A stretch of 64,000 nt of DNA, taken from assembly GCF_004402405.1 (NCBI RefSeq), contig NZ_SOFE01000023.1:494297-558296 (forward strand), given 5' to 3'. The translations under genes were made by a program, and so were the position numbers. Below are positions 20,986 to 29,936 of the stretch, in pieces. Origin of the DNA: Cryobacterium levicorallinum (GTDB taxonomy: Bacteria > Actinomycetota > Actinomycetes > Actinomycetales > Microbacteriaceae). Numbering within the stretch: position 1 is the stretch's first letter; every line of letters begins with the position of its first letter. The notes below the pieces were generated by a model. That model searched no databases. It had not been told where the DNA came from and saw only the letters and a program-made list of their open reading frames with translations.

Positions 20986-23544
20986 CTACTGGCTCAGTCC
21001 CCGCGCCAACGTCACCACTTCCCGCACCGACAGGCTGGGAAGGTAGGCACGAGCGAGCGCGAGGCCGATCTCGGGCAGCGCGACCGGATCCGGGAACGAC
21101 ATGAAGACCGGCGCGAACTCCGGCTGGAACTTGTTCTTGAACAAGAGCAATGACCGAAACCCGTACACCGGCTCGAGCGTGCGACCGAGATAGTCGAGCA
21201 GGCCGGCGGCAATACCGCCCTGCCGCGGGCCGGATACCGGCGCGAGCGGCGCCACCGACAGGCTCAGAAACTCGACCTCGGGGCGCTCCTGCATGCGCTC
21301 CGCGGTTTGCGCGATCAGAAATTCCATCACTCCGTTGATGCTGTCCGGTCGCCGCCGCATGAAATCAAGGGTCCAACCGATGATCTCGCCGTCTCGGCGG
21401 GTGGGCAACCAACTGGTCACGGCGTGCACCCGCTCCGCACTGTCGACGGCGAGCATGAGGCGCACCTCCGGGTCGTGCAGTTCATCGAGCCCGCCGAGGG
21501 TGAACCCGAGTTCGGGGAGTTCCTTTTCCTGCACCCACTGCTCGGAGATTTCTGCGATTTGGGCCGCCGCGGTGAGGGACAGCGACCGGTAGGTGGTCCA
21601 CTCTGCTCGCACCCCGGCTCGATCGGCGCGATTGATTGACGAGCGAATGTCCTGCCACTTCCTTCCGGTCGTGCTCCAGGTGCTCGGCCGCAGGAGCGTC
21701 TCCTCCCCCACCTGCATGGTGGGCCAGCCCATAGCGACGAAAACACTTTTCCAGCTGTCGTGCAGGCTGTAGAACACCGAAACCCAGCCGTGGTCGTCGC
21801 ACATCCGGGCGAAAAACGCGACCGCTTCGGCGGCTTCCGAGCGCGGCCCGATCGGTTCGGACGTTGTGATGGCGATGCCATTGACCACGCGGTAGGCGAT
21901 GGCCGTTCGTCCGCTCGCGCTGAACCAGAGCGAGTTCCCTCTCCAGGTGGCCATAAACCCGAGCGACCCGCCGCCGAAAGTGCTGAGCAGCGTGCGCAAG
22001 CGTGCCGAAGCGTCGACGCTGGGACCGACCGCTACGCTGCGCAGGGCCACGATCGCGCCGACGAAGACGATGATCCAGAACACGGCACCGACGCTGTCAT
22101 AGAGCGTGGTGGCCAGGGCGTCATTGGGCAGAAAGGACACCCGTTCGAGCCGGAGAAAGCCGACCGGGATGAACCGCTCAGGGACATCCGCTATTAAATC
22201 GAACAATGTGACGCCGGGCCGAAAATGGGTCCGGAACAACCAGCCCAGGCCCACGTAGGCTGCGGCGAGGCCGGTGAAACTTCCGACGGTAACGAGCAGA
22301 AACCGGTGCCACTGGCCGGTGCGGGTAGCGACCGGAAAGTGACGCAGATTGGCCAGGATGACCACTGCGACCAGGAGCGGAACGAGCACCGACACTCCGA
22401 GAATAAGGGTGACCTCCCAATAGCGACCGGACTGCCACTGCCAGACGTAGGGTTGCCCGGAGATCGGCAGCAGCCCGTAATACCAGGCGGCAAGCAGCGC
22501 GAGCCCGGCGTTGAGGGTGATGGCGAGCCAGGCGGCGAACCGGCGGCCGCGAGCCAGCCCGAAGGCGGCAACGACGAGGGTGAGCAGGGGAAGTAGGCTC
22601 ACCAGCACCGGGCCGGCCCCGCCGATGCGTTCGAGGCTGAGCTCCTGCACACACTGCCGGGTGATGTCGCCCAGCAGGCAGCGGTCGACGACGTCGCCAG
22701 CCGTCGGTACGTCTTGGGTGAGCAGCAGGCCGAGCGGTGCGAGCGGGCCGTACCGGGCGCCGGAGAAGATGGTGATGACCGGCCCGACGGCGACCATGCC
22801 CACGATCGCCGCGAGCAGGGTGCGGGATTCGTGATCGGAGCTGCGCCGCCAGGCGCTCAACGGCCGAATCGGTCGACTCCGCCAGCCAACCCCGAACCAG
22901 CCAACGCCGAGCCCGACCAGCACGGCGAGCAGACGGTACAGGTCGGACGGTTGGCCGGAGTACAACACCAGCACCAGCACGGTCGACACCCCGAGCACAC
23001 GAATACGACGACGCCAGAGCGGCCCGGCGAAGAAACTGGCCGCCAGCGCGCTTCCGAAGATCGGAGTGAACGGGTCCATCGCCCAGAGTTCGCTGACTCC
23101 GCGCGACCACATCTCCCCGCCGGCAACGCCGAGGAATTGCGCACCGATGCCGATCGTCGCGCCGAGAATGGCGGTGACGAGAAAGGCGATCGCGGTGCGG
23201 CACGTTCCCATCAGCCGTTCGGCGAAGCCGAGCACGATCAGCGTTCCGGCCAGCGCGAGCAGTAGTTCGGCGCCGTCGTCGACGAAGAACACCGAGGTCA
23301 GCGGTGACCACCAGTGGCCGTGGTCGATGACCGATTCGTAGCCGGTACCGAGCAATAAGCGGATGCTGCGCGCCGGTCCCGAGATCACTCCGGTCGCGAG
23401 GCCCACCGCGAGGAGTGCGGCGGCGTAGCCGACGGCGAACGGTCGCTGCCGCGCCCATCGGATCGACGAGCGCAGTGCGGAACCCGAGCCGGGCCTGCCT
23501 GGGTCGCTCGTGGTGGCGTCGGATTTGAGACTGCCGGTGGTCAC
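20986..23544 (-). CDS. MprF-like membrane aminoacyl-phosphatidylglycerol synthase (DUF2156)
   Basis: An 852-residue protein. Residues ~35-520 hold about a dozen membrane segments, the first part (ESVIDHGHWWSPLTSVFF onward) resembling a rhomboid-like fold. Residues ~530-850 are a DUF2156/MprF-type GNAT-fold domain (FWFSASGRTAIAYRVVNG, WLPTRRDGEIIGWTLDFMRR, FLSLSVAPLAP). This domain transfers an amino acid from aminoacyl-tRNA to phosphatidylglycerol or a related lipid, lowering surface charge. GTG at 23544 overlaps the stop of the esterase gene (GTGA). Which amino acid is used (Lys or Ala) cannot be told. Confidence 0.88.
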   Translation of the reverse strand: MTTGSLKSDATTSDPGRPGSGSALRSSIRWARQRPFAVGYAAALLAVGLATGVISGPARSIRLLLGTGYESVIDHGHWWSPLTSVFFVDDGAELLLALAGTLIVLGFAERLMGTCRTAIAFLVTAILGATIGIGAQFLGVAGGEMWSRGVSELWAMDPFTPIFGSALAASFFAGPLWRRRIRVLGVSTVLVLVLYSGQPSDLYRLLAVLVGLGVGWFGVGWRSRPIRPLSAWRRSSDHESRTLLAAIVGMVAVGPVITIFSGARYGPLAPLGLLLTQDVPTAGDVVDRCLLGDITRQCVQELSLERIGGAGPVLVSLLPLLTLVVAAFGLARGRRFAAWLAITLNAGLALLAAWYYGLLPISGQPYVWQWQSGRYWEVTLILGVSVLVPLLVAVVILANLRHFPVATRTGQWHRFLLVTVGSFTGLAAAYVGLGWLFRTHFRPGVTLFDLIADVPERFIPVGFLRLERVSFLPNDALATTLYDSVGAVFWIIVFVGAIVALRSVAVGPSVDASARLRTLLSTFGGGSLGFMATWRGNSLWFSASGRTAIAYRVVNGIAITTSEPIGPRSEAAEAVAFFARMCDDHGWVSVFYSLHDSWKSVFVAMGWPTMQVGEETLLRPSTWSTTGRKWQDIRSSINRADRAGVRAEWTTYRSLSLTAAAQIAEISEQWVQEKELPELGFTLGGLDELHDPEVRLMLAVDSAERVHAVTSWLPTRRDGEIIGWTLDFMRRRPDSINGVMEFLIAQTAERMQERPEVEFLSLSVAPLAPVSGPRQGGIAAGLLDYLGRTLEPVYGFRSLLLFKNKFQPEFAPVFMSFPDPVALPEIGLALARAYLPSLSVREVVTLARGLSQ

Positions 23545-24890
23545 TGGGTCATCGCAATCATGGCGGGCGCGAGCAGTGCGGTGCGCGCGGCGATGATCGG
23601 CAGCGCGGTGGTCCAGGCGTAGTCGACGGTATGCCAGTCGTGGGCGGTACCGGGTGACTCGAAGAGGTGAGTGTCGACGCCGGCGCGCTGGGCGGCATCC
23701 GCTACCGCGCGTATGCCGGGGAGAAAGCGAATATCGTCGTCACCGACCACGAAGATCGCACCGAGCCCGGCGTAGGGCGCGTGGGTGGCGAGGATGGCGG
23801 TCGGCGCAGCGGTCGCATAGCGGGAAACGCTGCCGCCGAAACCGGATTGCACGGTGTGCGCCTCGCTTCCGTTGCTGGGAACGAGCTCTCCCGAGATGTC
23901 CAAAATCGTACTGAATACTTGGGGGTGTGCCGCGCCGAGTTGTATGGAGCAGGTGCCTCCCTGGGAAAACCCGGCGATGGTCCATCCGGCCGGCTGGGCG
24001 GCAACGTGCAGGTGAGACTTGATCCAGGCTGGAACGTCGATGGTGAGGTAACTGGCCGAGTTGCCGAGCGCGGAGTCGACGCACATCGGGTTGTTGCCCG
24101 GCGCGCCGAGTTGATCGGGAACAACAAGGATCGGGGCGAGACCGGAATGCGCCCGAGAGTAGGTGTCGAGAATGCTCGCCAGATGACCGGCCGTGAACAC
24201 GTCGCTGGGGCTTCCGGGCTGACCGGAGAGCATCTCGACCACGGGCAGGGCCGGTGGGTACGGGAGCTGCGCCGCTGGCGGCAGATAGACCAGCGCGTCC
24301 CGGGCGGCGAAACCGGATTCCGTGGCTGGAATGCTGACCGTGCCCACGACACCGGTACCCTCGGCTGCGAGGCCGGTGGCATTCGCTGAGTCGGGATGTG
24401 CCGCTCTGGTCTGTGCGTCCGGGGCCTGTGCAGCTGCGAGGGCCTCGTCGAGCGGCGGGTAGCTCGCGAGCCCGAGGGCGACACGCAGCGTCGGAAACTG
24501 GCCGACGTCAGCGTTGATTCCCGCTGCGGCGCTGAGCAGACAGAGTCCGATAGCGCACACCGCTACGACGCGGCGCCAACGCACCTGGCCGCGCAGGTTC
24601 AGCACTACCACGGCAAGACTGGCACCCAGGGCGGCGGTCCACAGCCGGGTTCCGGTAGAAAGAGACACTCCCCACGGGTCCCAGACATCGCTGATGAACC
24701 AGGCCAGCGCCCAGCCGACAGCCGCGCCCACGACGGCACCGATGACGGTGACGATGGCCCGGCGAACGCCGGTCGGGCCGAGCAGCACGAGCAGCAGCGC
24801 AAGGCCGGTTGCCGCGTAGAGGATGGTGAGGAGGGGAAGGCCGACGAGGTCCAGATCGAGCGGGTTGACGCCCGAGAGCAGCGAGTTCAT
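23541..24890 (-). CDS. Membrane-anchored esterase (alpha/beta hydrolase, esterase D type)
   Basis: A 449-residue protein: four hydrophobic segments in residues ~15-125, then an extracytoplasmic alpha/beta-hydrolase domain of the PF00756 (putative esterase/mycolyltransferase-like) type. The nucleophile is Ser309 in GFSQGG; the acid is probably in GDDD (383-386) and the His is 417 in GTAHDW. It is translationally coupled to the MprF-like gene (4-base overlap). In Corynebacterium an aminoacyl-PG synthase is paired with an aminoacyl-PG hydrolase, and this pair looks alike. Other ester substrates are possible. Confidence 0.85.
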   Translation of the reverse strand: MNSLLSGVNPLDLDLVGLPLLTILYAATGLALLLVLLGPTGVRRAIVTVIGAVVGAAVGWALAWFISDVWDPWGVSLSTGTRLWTAALGASLAVVVLNLRGQVRWRRVVAVCAIGLCLLSAAAGINADVGQFPTLRVALGLASYPPLDEALAAAQAPDAQTRAAHPDSANATGLAAEGTGVVGTVSIPATESGFAARDALVYLPPAAQLPYPPALPVVEMLSGQPGSPSDVFTAGHLASILDTYSRAHSGLAPILVVPDQLGAPGNNPMCVDSALGNSASYLTIDVPAWIKSHLHVAAQPAGWTIAGFSQGGTCSIQLGAAHPQVFSTILDISGELVPSNGSEAHTVQSGFGGSVSRYATAAPTAILATHAPYAGLGAIFVVGDDDIRFLPGIRAVADAAQRAGVDTHLFESPGTAHDWHTVDYAWTTALPIIAARTALLAPAMIAMTQ

Positions 24891-25054
24891 TCAGATCCTC
24901 CGCTCTCACTTTGGCACCACCGGCACATTCCTGCGCGGGTCGTGTTGAGTTATCAGCCCGTGTTCGGCGAAACCACGGCTGGCGCTCGGCTCACACCCAG
25001 CCCGCGGGCGGATGCTTCCCCGCCGTCTCTCTACTGACGCTCCCCAGCAGGCTC

Positions 25055-28000
25055 CTAGCGCAGGTCGCGCAGGCGGTCAGTGATGCTGTTCTCTTCCCCC
25101 GACCTGCGCTCATAGGTGACGGCGATGATGAGGAGCACGGCGCCGACAACGGCCAGGGTGATCCACCACGGCATCGACTCGATCCCCCGACCGATCTGCA
25201 CGAGAAAGACCAGAACGTTCTCGAGCGGAAGCACGACGATTCCGATCAGGAACGGCGCTGCGAGCTTGAGACTCGAGCCGCTCAGGATGGCGACGAGCGC
25301 AATGACGATCACGAGGATCGCCCGCCAAGTCTGTGGGTCGGTGAAAGTGGCCGCTACCGATGCCACGAGCAGGGTCACGACGCCGGGGGCGAGCAGCGGC
25401 CACGAGCCGTACCAGCCGGCTGGCCAGCCGGTCACCGTGCCGTCTTGCCTGCTGCCGCTGTCTGGCTGCTGGCGGGCAGCATCCGCTCGCGCACCAGTCA
25501 GGACTACGGCGCCGGCCGCAATCAAGAAGAACCCCAGCGGCAGGGAGAACCACTCGACCCGCAGCTCGCGCGGACTCCACGCCACGATCGCGGTGAGGAA
25601 CGCGATCGCGAAGACGAACCACACGGGTGGAAGGCTGCTCGGCCGGTTACGCAGCCGCCAAGCGATGACGACGACGGCTAGGAGGTAGGCGAGCATGAGG
25701 GACCACATCATCCAGATCGTGAACCAATCGCGCTCGATCGAGGGCCAGGTGGCGACTGCGACGTAGACCGCCGTGGGCGCGTACAACCAGCGGGTGCGGG
25801 ATAACCGCGACCCCTGCGGGGCGATCCTGAGGATGGCTCGAGCGCCGAGGGCTGCAGGCAGTGCACCGGCGAGGCCGATTGCGAGGCTGAGCAGAACGAG
25901 CGGCACTCCACCGGCCAGGATCGGGTCGGCACCGAGACCGAATCTCGCCCCCTGAATGGCACCGGCCGCCCCGGCAGCGATCGCGACCCCCAAAGTCGGC
26001 CGTTGCAGGACTCGAAGGTATTCGGCGCGCGCGGAAGCGCCCCGGCCGAGCAGCATGCCGAGGCCGAGCAGAAGCCAGGACCCCGCGATCAGGCCGTAAC
26101 CACGCCACGGCGCCAGCGCGGCCGTTCCCGAGCCGGATACTGTCACAATCACCAGGATGGGTGCGACGGCCACGACCAGACCCGCCGCGTACAGCGACAC
26201 GGCGCGGGAACCGCGTGCCGTGAGGATCAGGCCGACAGTCGCGGCGGCCAGGCTCGGTGGCAGCAGGTAGGGTTCGAGCACGCCGATTCCGGCGATGGCC
26301 CACAGACACCAGAGCGCACCCGTGAATGAGGCAGCGGCGACCCACCACCCGTAGCGGCGCTGTGCCCACAACGATGTGGCCGCGGCACCGAGCCCGAGAA
26401 CGAGCAGCACGATGAAGGTGGTCGGCAGCCCGGCAGCGACGCGCACGAGCGCCAGAGCGACCGCGATCGCCGCGGTGAGCAGTGTGGAGGCTTCAATCGC
26501 GATCCGGGCAGCTGCCGCATCCCGCGTACCAATTCCCTGCTTGCCCAGCATCGACCGGATCAGGCCGGTGCTCGGAAGCACGACGGCGACAATTACGGCG
26601 ACAATCGGCAAGGTCACCGGTGACGCGCTGCCAAGCAGCACCTGCGCGCCGAGGCAGATCACCACAACAGCAAGTGACGGAACGAGGAGTCCGGCGGCGA
26701 TCGCACGGAGCACGAGGCCCAGGCCGGCACGCCGCGTGTTGAAGAGGGTGAGTGCCAGAAGAAAGATGAGGGCGGTCGAGAGAGCTGTCCAGCCGCTGCG
26801 CTCGAAAAGCACCTGCGCAACCCCGATCAGGAACGGCACCGACGTCACGACCAGAATCGCGTACCACGCTGGTGCCGCCACCCGGCGGAGGAACGTCGCG
26901 GCGATGGCGCCGATCGAGCCGAGCGATGTGGTGAGGCAGAGCAACGCGATCGTGCCGATGCCCAGCAGGTCGAGCGCCACGCCGAAGACGAACAGTGCGT
27001 AGGCATAACCTGCACCGACGTGCAGAAATCGTGCCCGGGTCGGCACGGTTCGCGCGATGGCGGCGAGGGTCGCGACGATCGCGATGCCCGCCCAGACCGT
27101 GACAACGTCATCGACCAGGGAGCAGACCGTGGCCAGCAACACCGCGAAATGGGTGCCCAGCACGAGGGGTAGCCGCATCTTCAGGGCGGCGTTACCGATG
27201 CGCGGAACAGCGACGAGCGCGACGCTCGCCGCCACGGCCAGGCCCAGGGCGATCGCGATGCGCGACCACAGGGGCATAACGGGCTGACAGGCAAACGCCA
27301 GCCCGGCGAGGGCGGCGAGCCAGATCGCAATCGAGCCGGTCCACGCGGCCAGCTTGGGGGAAGCATCCATTCTGGCGCCATCACGGTGCCTGCTTATAAT
27401 CGAGAACGCTCCGAGTCCGGCCGCCATGGCGCACAGGCCGAGCACAACGGCGAGAAAGCCGTGCGGGGGCATGAATCCGGTCGCGCCGCCGTCTGAGCCG
27501 GTCAGTGACGTGAGCACCGTGACGGCCCCGATCAACACCGCGGAGAGAACGGGCACGAGGACACTCACACCCGCAACCGCGAGCACGCCGCCCAGGAATG
27601 CTCGACGGTCGAGGGCGTGGGCTCTCGGAGCCAGCGCCTGGAGCACGAGCAGTGCGGCGGCCCCTGCTCCGGGGGCGACGGCCTGGTACCACTCGTCCGC
27701 GACGTGCGCGCCGAGGTCGAGCGCGAAGGGCAAACTGACCGCGGCCGCCATCGCGGCGGCACCGGTGACGGCGCTCCAGAAGATTTTGGCGAGCTGCCGG
27801 GTCGTGAGCAGGGCGAGAACCGCGACGGCGGTCAGCACGGCGGTAATCGTCAACCAGTACTGGGTCGTGCTGGTGAATTCGATGAAGCCTATCTGGGCCA
27901 GCACGATGCCGGTCGCGAGGATCTGAATGGTCGCCAGTGTCACTCGCTCAGATACCAGGCGTGCATCAATCCGCCGCGCAAGCCCGGGTATGGTCGCGAT

Positions 28001-28807
28001 CAAGGCCAGCGCGACAAAAGCTACTCCGAGGTGCCCCAGGGTTGCCGACAGTGTGGTTGCGCCCGCGTAGCCCAGCATCGCCGGAACGAGCGTGAGCGCG
28101 GCGAGCGAGATCCAGAGCCAGCCCCGAATTCGCGCGAGCGTCGCCATGACGACCATGACGCCTCCGCTGACCAGTGTTCCGGTGGCGGCGAACACCCACG
28201 GGCTGACTCCGGTCGGCGCCAGTTCCGAGAACGCGTAGACGTCGAGGGCGACGAAGACCATCCCAAGGCCACCGACGGCCTCCGCCGAGAATTGCAGCTG
28301 GCGACGGGCCAGCAACCAGCTGGCTCCGAGAAAGAGGAGCGTGACCAGGCTGACGATCACACTGCGCAGGGCGTGATCCCTGATGTCAGGGTTGAAGAAG
28401 GTGAAGACGATCGCCGAAATCGCGAACAATCCAGCGCCCGCGACTGCGAGCACTGACTGCACCGTCGCGCTCGACCGCGAAATATTCGGGGTCGCAGCGC
28501 TCTTGCCAAATTGCGCGGGCATCCGTTGTGGAATCGGTGCCGATGTCGGTACGGCGCTGTCTTCGGTTTTGGTCGCACGGGACGGATGCGCCACGCGAAC
28601 GAGTGCCTCCTGCCGCCTGATGAGCGCCGCAGCAGCCGCCCCGGAGGTGGACCAGAGCTCGGCCGCCGCAGCGCCAACCAGTTCGGCGCCGCATTTGCGG
28701 CACGGGCTATCGGGCAGTGCGATCCCGCAGACGGGGCACGACGTCCGGTCGAGTAGGTGACGAATCGCGACGTCATTCCAGGACTTGACAGCGCGTGGCA
28801 CGGTCAT
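25055..28807 (-). CDS. Giant polytopic membrane protein with N-terminal zinc ribbon
   Basis: A 1250-residue protein from the ATG at 28807, which overlaps the HTH gene stop (ATGA). The N-terminus has a zinc ribbon with Cys24, Cys27, Cys36 and Cys39 (CPVCGIAL...CRKCGAEL), then a polar linker to about residue 120. The rest is almost continuous hydrophobic segments, about thirty or more, with no recognisable catalytic motif. Large proteins of this kind exist in Microbacteriaceae and Streptomyces (possibly the SCO7613-type family, from memory). The function is unknown. It lies downstream of a DUF2975/HTH pair and 164 bp before the esterase gene. Confidence 0.85.
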   Translation of the reverse strand: MTVPRAVKSWNDVAIRHLLDRTSCPVCGIALPDSPCRKCGAELVGAAAAELWSTSGAAAAALIRRQEALVRVAHPSRATKTEDSAVPTSAPIPQRMPAQFGKSAATPNISRSSATVQSVLAVAGAGLFAISAIVFTFFNPDIRDHALRSVIVSLVTLLFLGASWLLARRQLQFSAEAVGGLGMVFVALDVYAFSELAPTGVSPWVFAATGTLVSGGVMVVMATLARIRGWLWISLAALTLVPAMLGYAGATTLSATLGHLGVAFVALALIATIPGLARRIDARLVSERVTLATIQILATGIVLAQIGFIEFTSTTQYWLTITAVLTAVAVLALLTTRQLAKIFWSAVTGAAAMAAAVSLPFALDLGAHVADEWYQAVAPGAGAAALLVLQALAPRAHALDRRAFLGGVLAVAGVSVLVPVLSAVLIGAVTVLTSLTGSDGGATGFMPPHGFLAVVLGLCAMAAGLGAFSIISRHRDGARMDASPKLAAWTGSIAIWLAALAGLAFACQPVMPLWSRIAIALGLAVAASVALVAVPRIGNAALKMRLPLVLGTHFAVLLATVCSLVDDVVTVWAGIAIVATLAAIARTVPTRARFLHVGAGYAYALFVFGVALDLLGIGTIALLCLTTSLGSIGAIAATFLRRVAAPAWYAILVVTSVPFLIGVAQVLFERSGWTALSTALIFLLALTLFNTRRAGLGLVLRAIAAGLLVPSLAVVVICLGAQVLLGSASPVTLPIVAVIVAVVLPSTGLIRSMLGKQGIGTRDAAAARIAIEASTLLTAAIAVALALVRVAAGLPTTFIVLLVLGLGAAATSLWAQRRYGWWVAAASFTGALWCLWAIAGIGVLEPYLLPPSLAAATVGLILTARGSRAVSLYAAGLVVAVAPILVIVTVSGSGTAALAPWRGYGLIAGSWLLLGLGMLLGRGASARAEYLRVLQRPTLGVAIAAGAAGAIQGARFGLGADPILAGGVPLVLLSLAIGLAGALPAALGARAILRIAPQGSRLSRTRWLYAPTAVYVAVATWPSIERDWFTIWMMWSLMLAYLLAVVVIAWRLRNRPSSLPPVWFVFAIAFLTAIVAWSPRELRVEWFSLPLGFFLIAAGAVVLTGARADAARQQPDSGSRQDGTVTGWPAGWYGSWPLLAPGVVTLLVASVAATFTDPQTWRAILVIVIALVAILSGSSLKLAAPFLIGIVVLPLENVLVFLVQIGRGIESMPWWITLAVVGAVLLIIAVTYERRSGEENSITDRLRDLR

Positions 28808-29043
28808 GCCCCCGTTTGTGCTGTCGTGGCGGCCGCATCCTCTGGCACCCACATGAAGATGTCACCGGGCTGGCAGTCGAGCACGCGGCAGATCGCATCC
28901 AAGGTGGAGAAGCGCACGGCTTTGGCCCGACCGTTTTTGAGCACAGAAACGTTTGCCGGTGTGATGTCGATTGCGGCGGCAAAGTCGGCGACCGACATCT
29001 TCTTCCTGGCGAGTTCGACGTCGAGGTTGATGACGATGGGCAT
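28804..29043 (-). CDS. Small XRE/Cro-C1 family transcriptional regulator
   Basis: A 79-residue protein that is almost entirely one HTH domain (residues ~9-66), with the recognition region DFAAAIDITPANVSVLKNGRAKAVRFSTLDAIC followed by VLDCQPGDIF. This is the YozG-like class that is normally encoded next to a DUF2975 membrane protein, as here (4-base overlap on both sides). It probably controls its own operon, including the giant membrane protein, through the inverted repeat at 29532-29559. Confidence 0.93.
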   Translation of the reverse strand: MPIVINLDVELARKKMSVADFAAAIDITPANVSVLKNGRAKAVRFSTLDAICRVLDCQPGDIFMWVPEDAAATTAQTGA

Positions 29044-29519
29044 CAGACCACTTCCGCCAGGTCTTGTTCCAGCTCGGATGCCTTACGCAGGAGCCCGCGC
29101 ATCACCACGATCATCAAAGCGAGTCCCGAGCCGATGACGATTCCGAGCGCGCACAGCATGATGACCGACGGCGAGGCAACACCGGCGACCGCAAGGGTGA
29201 TGAACGATCCAAGGATGAGGAGGGTGGCCAAGGCGACTATGCCGAGGATGAAATTGACATACCTGAATGCGTTTACTCTGAAAATGATGGATGCCCGCAC
29301 CAGCGACAGCAGCCGCCACACGCAGACGAGCGCGACCTGCACGCAGAGCAGGAACGCCACGGTGACAACGATCCCGGGCACCTGGAGGTAGTCGAGTTGG
29401 GTGGATTTTTCGACCATCTGCTGCGCGACCGCTGGAATAACGAAAACCTGGCACGCTAAAAGCAGTGCGATCAGTGCGAAAATGAGCGTTTTCAGGGTGA
29501 TGATCGCCGTGCCATGCAT
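29043..29519 (-). CDS. DUF2975 family membrane protein
   Basis: A 158-residue protein starting at the ATG at 29519 (MHGTAIITLK), with four hydrophobic segments (about residues 8-30, 45-70, 85-110, 115-140) and a short charged C-terminus. Together with the HTH gene it forms the widespread DUF2975/YozG-type two-gene unit. The reading to 29741 includes an unlikely N-terminal extension across the operator region. Its role is unknown; partner genes suggest membrane sensing linked to the small repressor. Confidence 0.88.
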   Translation of the reverse strand: MHGTAIITLKTLIFALIALLLACQVFVIPAVAQQMVEKSTQLDYLQVPGIVVTVAFLLCVQVALVCVWRLLSLVRASIIFRVNAFRYVNFILGIVALATLLILGSFITLAVAGVASPSVIMLCALGIVIGSGLALMIVVMRGLLRKASELEQDLAEVV

Positions 29520-29936
29520 GAAAATCCTATCGTTTATCGGTGTAAATCTATCGATAAACAATATACATAGATTTCCCACCGTTGACAGATCACTTGTGGC
29601 ACGGGGCCGTTTGCGGGATCCGTCGCAGCTAGGCGTCGGAGATGCCGGATCGTAAATTCTGTTCACGAGGCTGGCTGCTTTTGAGCGCAAGTCGCTGTTC
29701 CTGAATGATGCGGCCACCGCAGGGCTGCCCGGTAGGTTCAATCCTTCCGCATGGGCGGACTGCGCGCGAGCCTGGTACGGGAGCGCCGCGCGGGAGCGGC
29801 CTGTGAGGCAAAAAAACCGCGATCAAACGGCCCTTAAAACATTTCTTTGGGTATTCTTTGCGAGTTTTCGCCGATTCAGTGCTTGTATGCGTGATTTTTC
29901 CTCGGGAATGTCGGTGGTCGGGTGTTGGGTTGAATT
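29520..29936. other. Intergenic region between DUF2975 operon and DUF222 pseudogene
   Basis: 417 bp without a supported gene. The left 50 bp are AT-rich and hold an operator-like inverted repeat. The right 120 bp are also AT-rich (promoter-like for the plus-strand DUF222 gene). The middle has no recognisable feature; no tRNA fold was found. Confidence 0.6.
29532..29559 (-). promoter_or_regulatory. Operator-like inverted repeat upstream of DUF2975/HTH operon
   Basis: Perfect 8-bp arms GTTTATCG (29532-29539) and CGATAAAC (29552-29559) with a 12-base spacer lie 13 bp upstream of the DUF2975 start, in an unusually AT-rich stretch (ATATACATAG follows). This is a good candidate binding site for the small XRE regulator encoded in the operon. 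Confidence 0.6.

Noticed and set aside
29640..29830. Possible tRNA or small RNA in the DUF2975-DUF222 gap
   Set aside because: No cloverleaf, no conserved T-loop sequence and no clear promoter-terminator pair.
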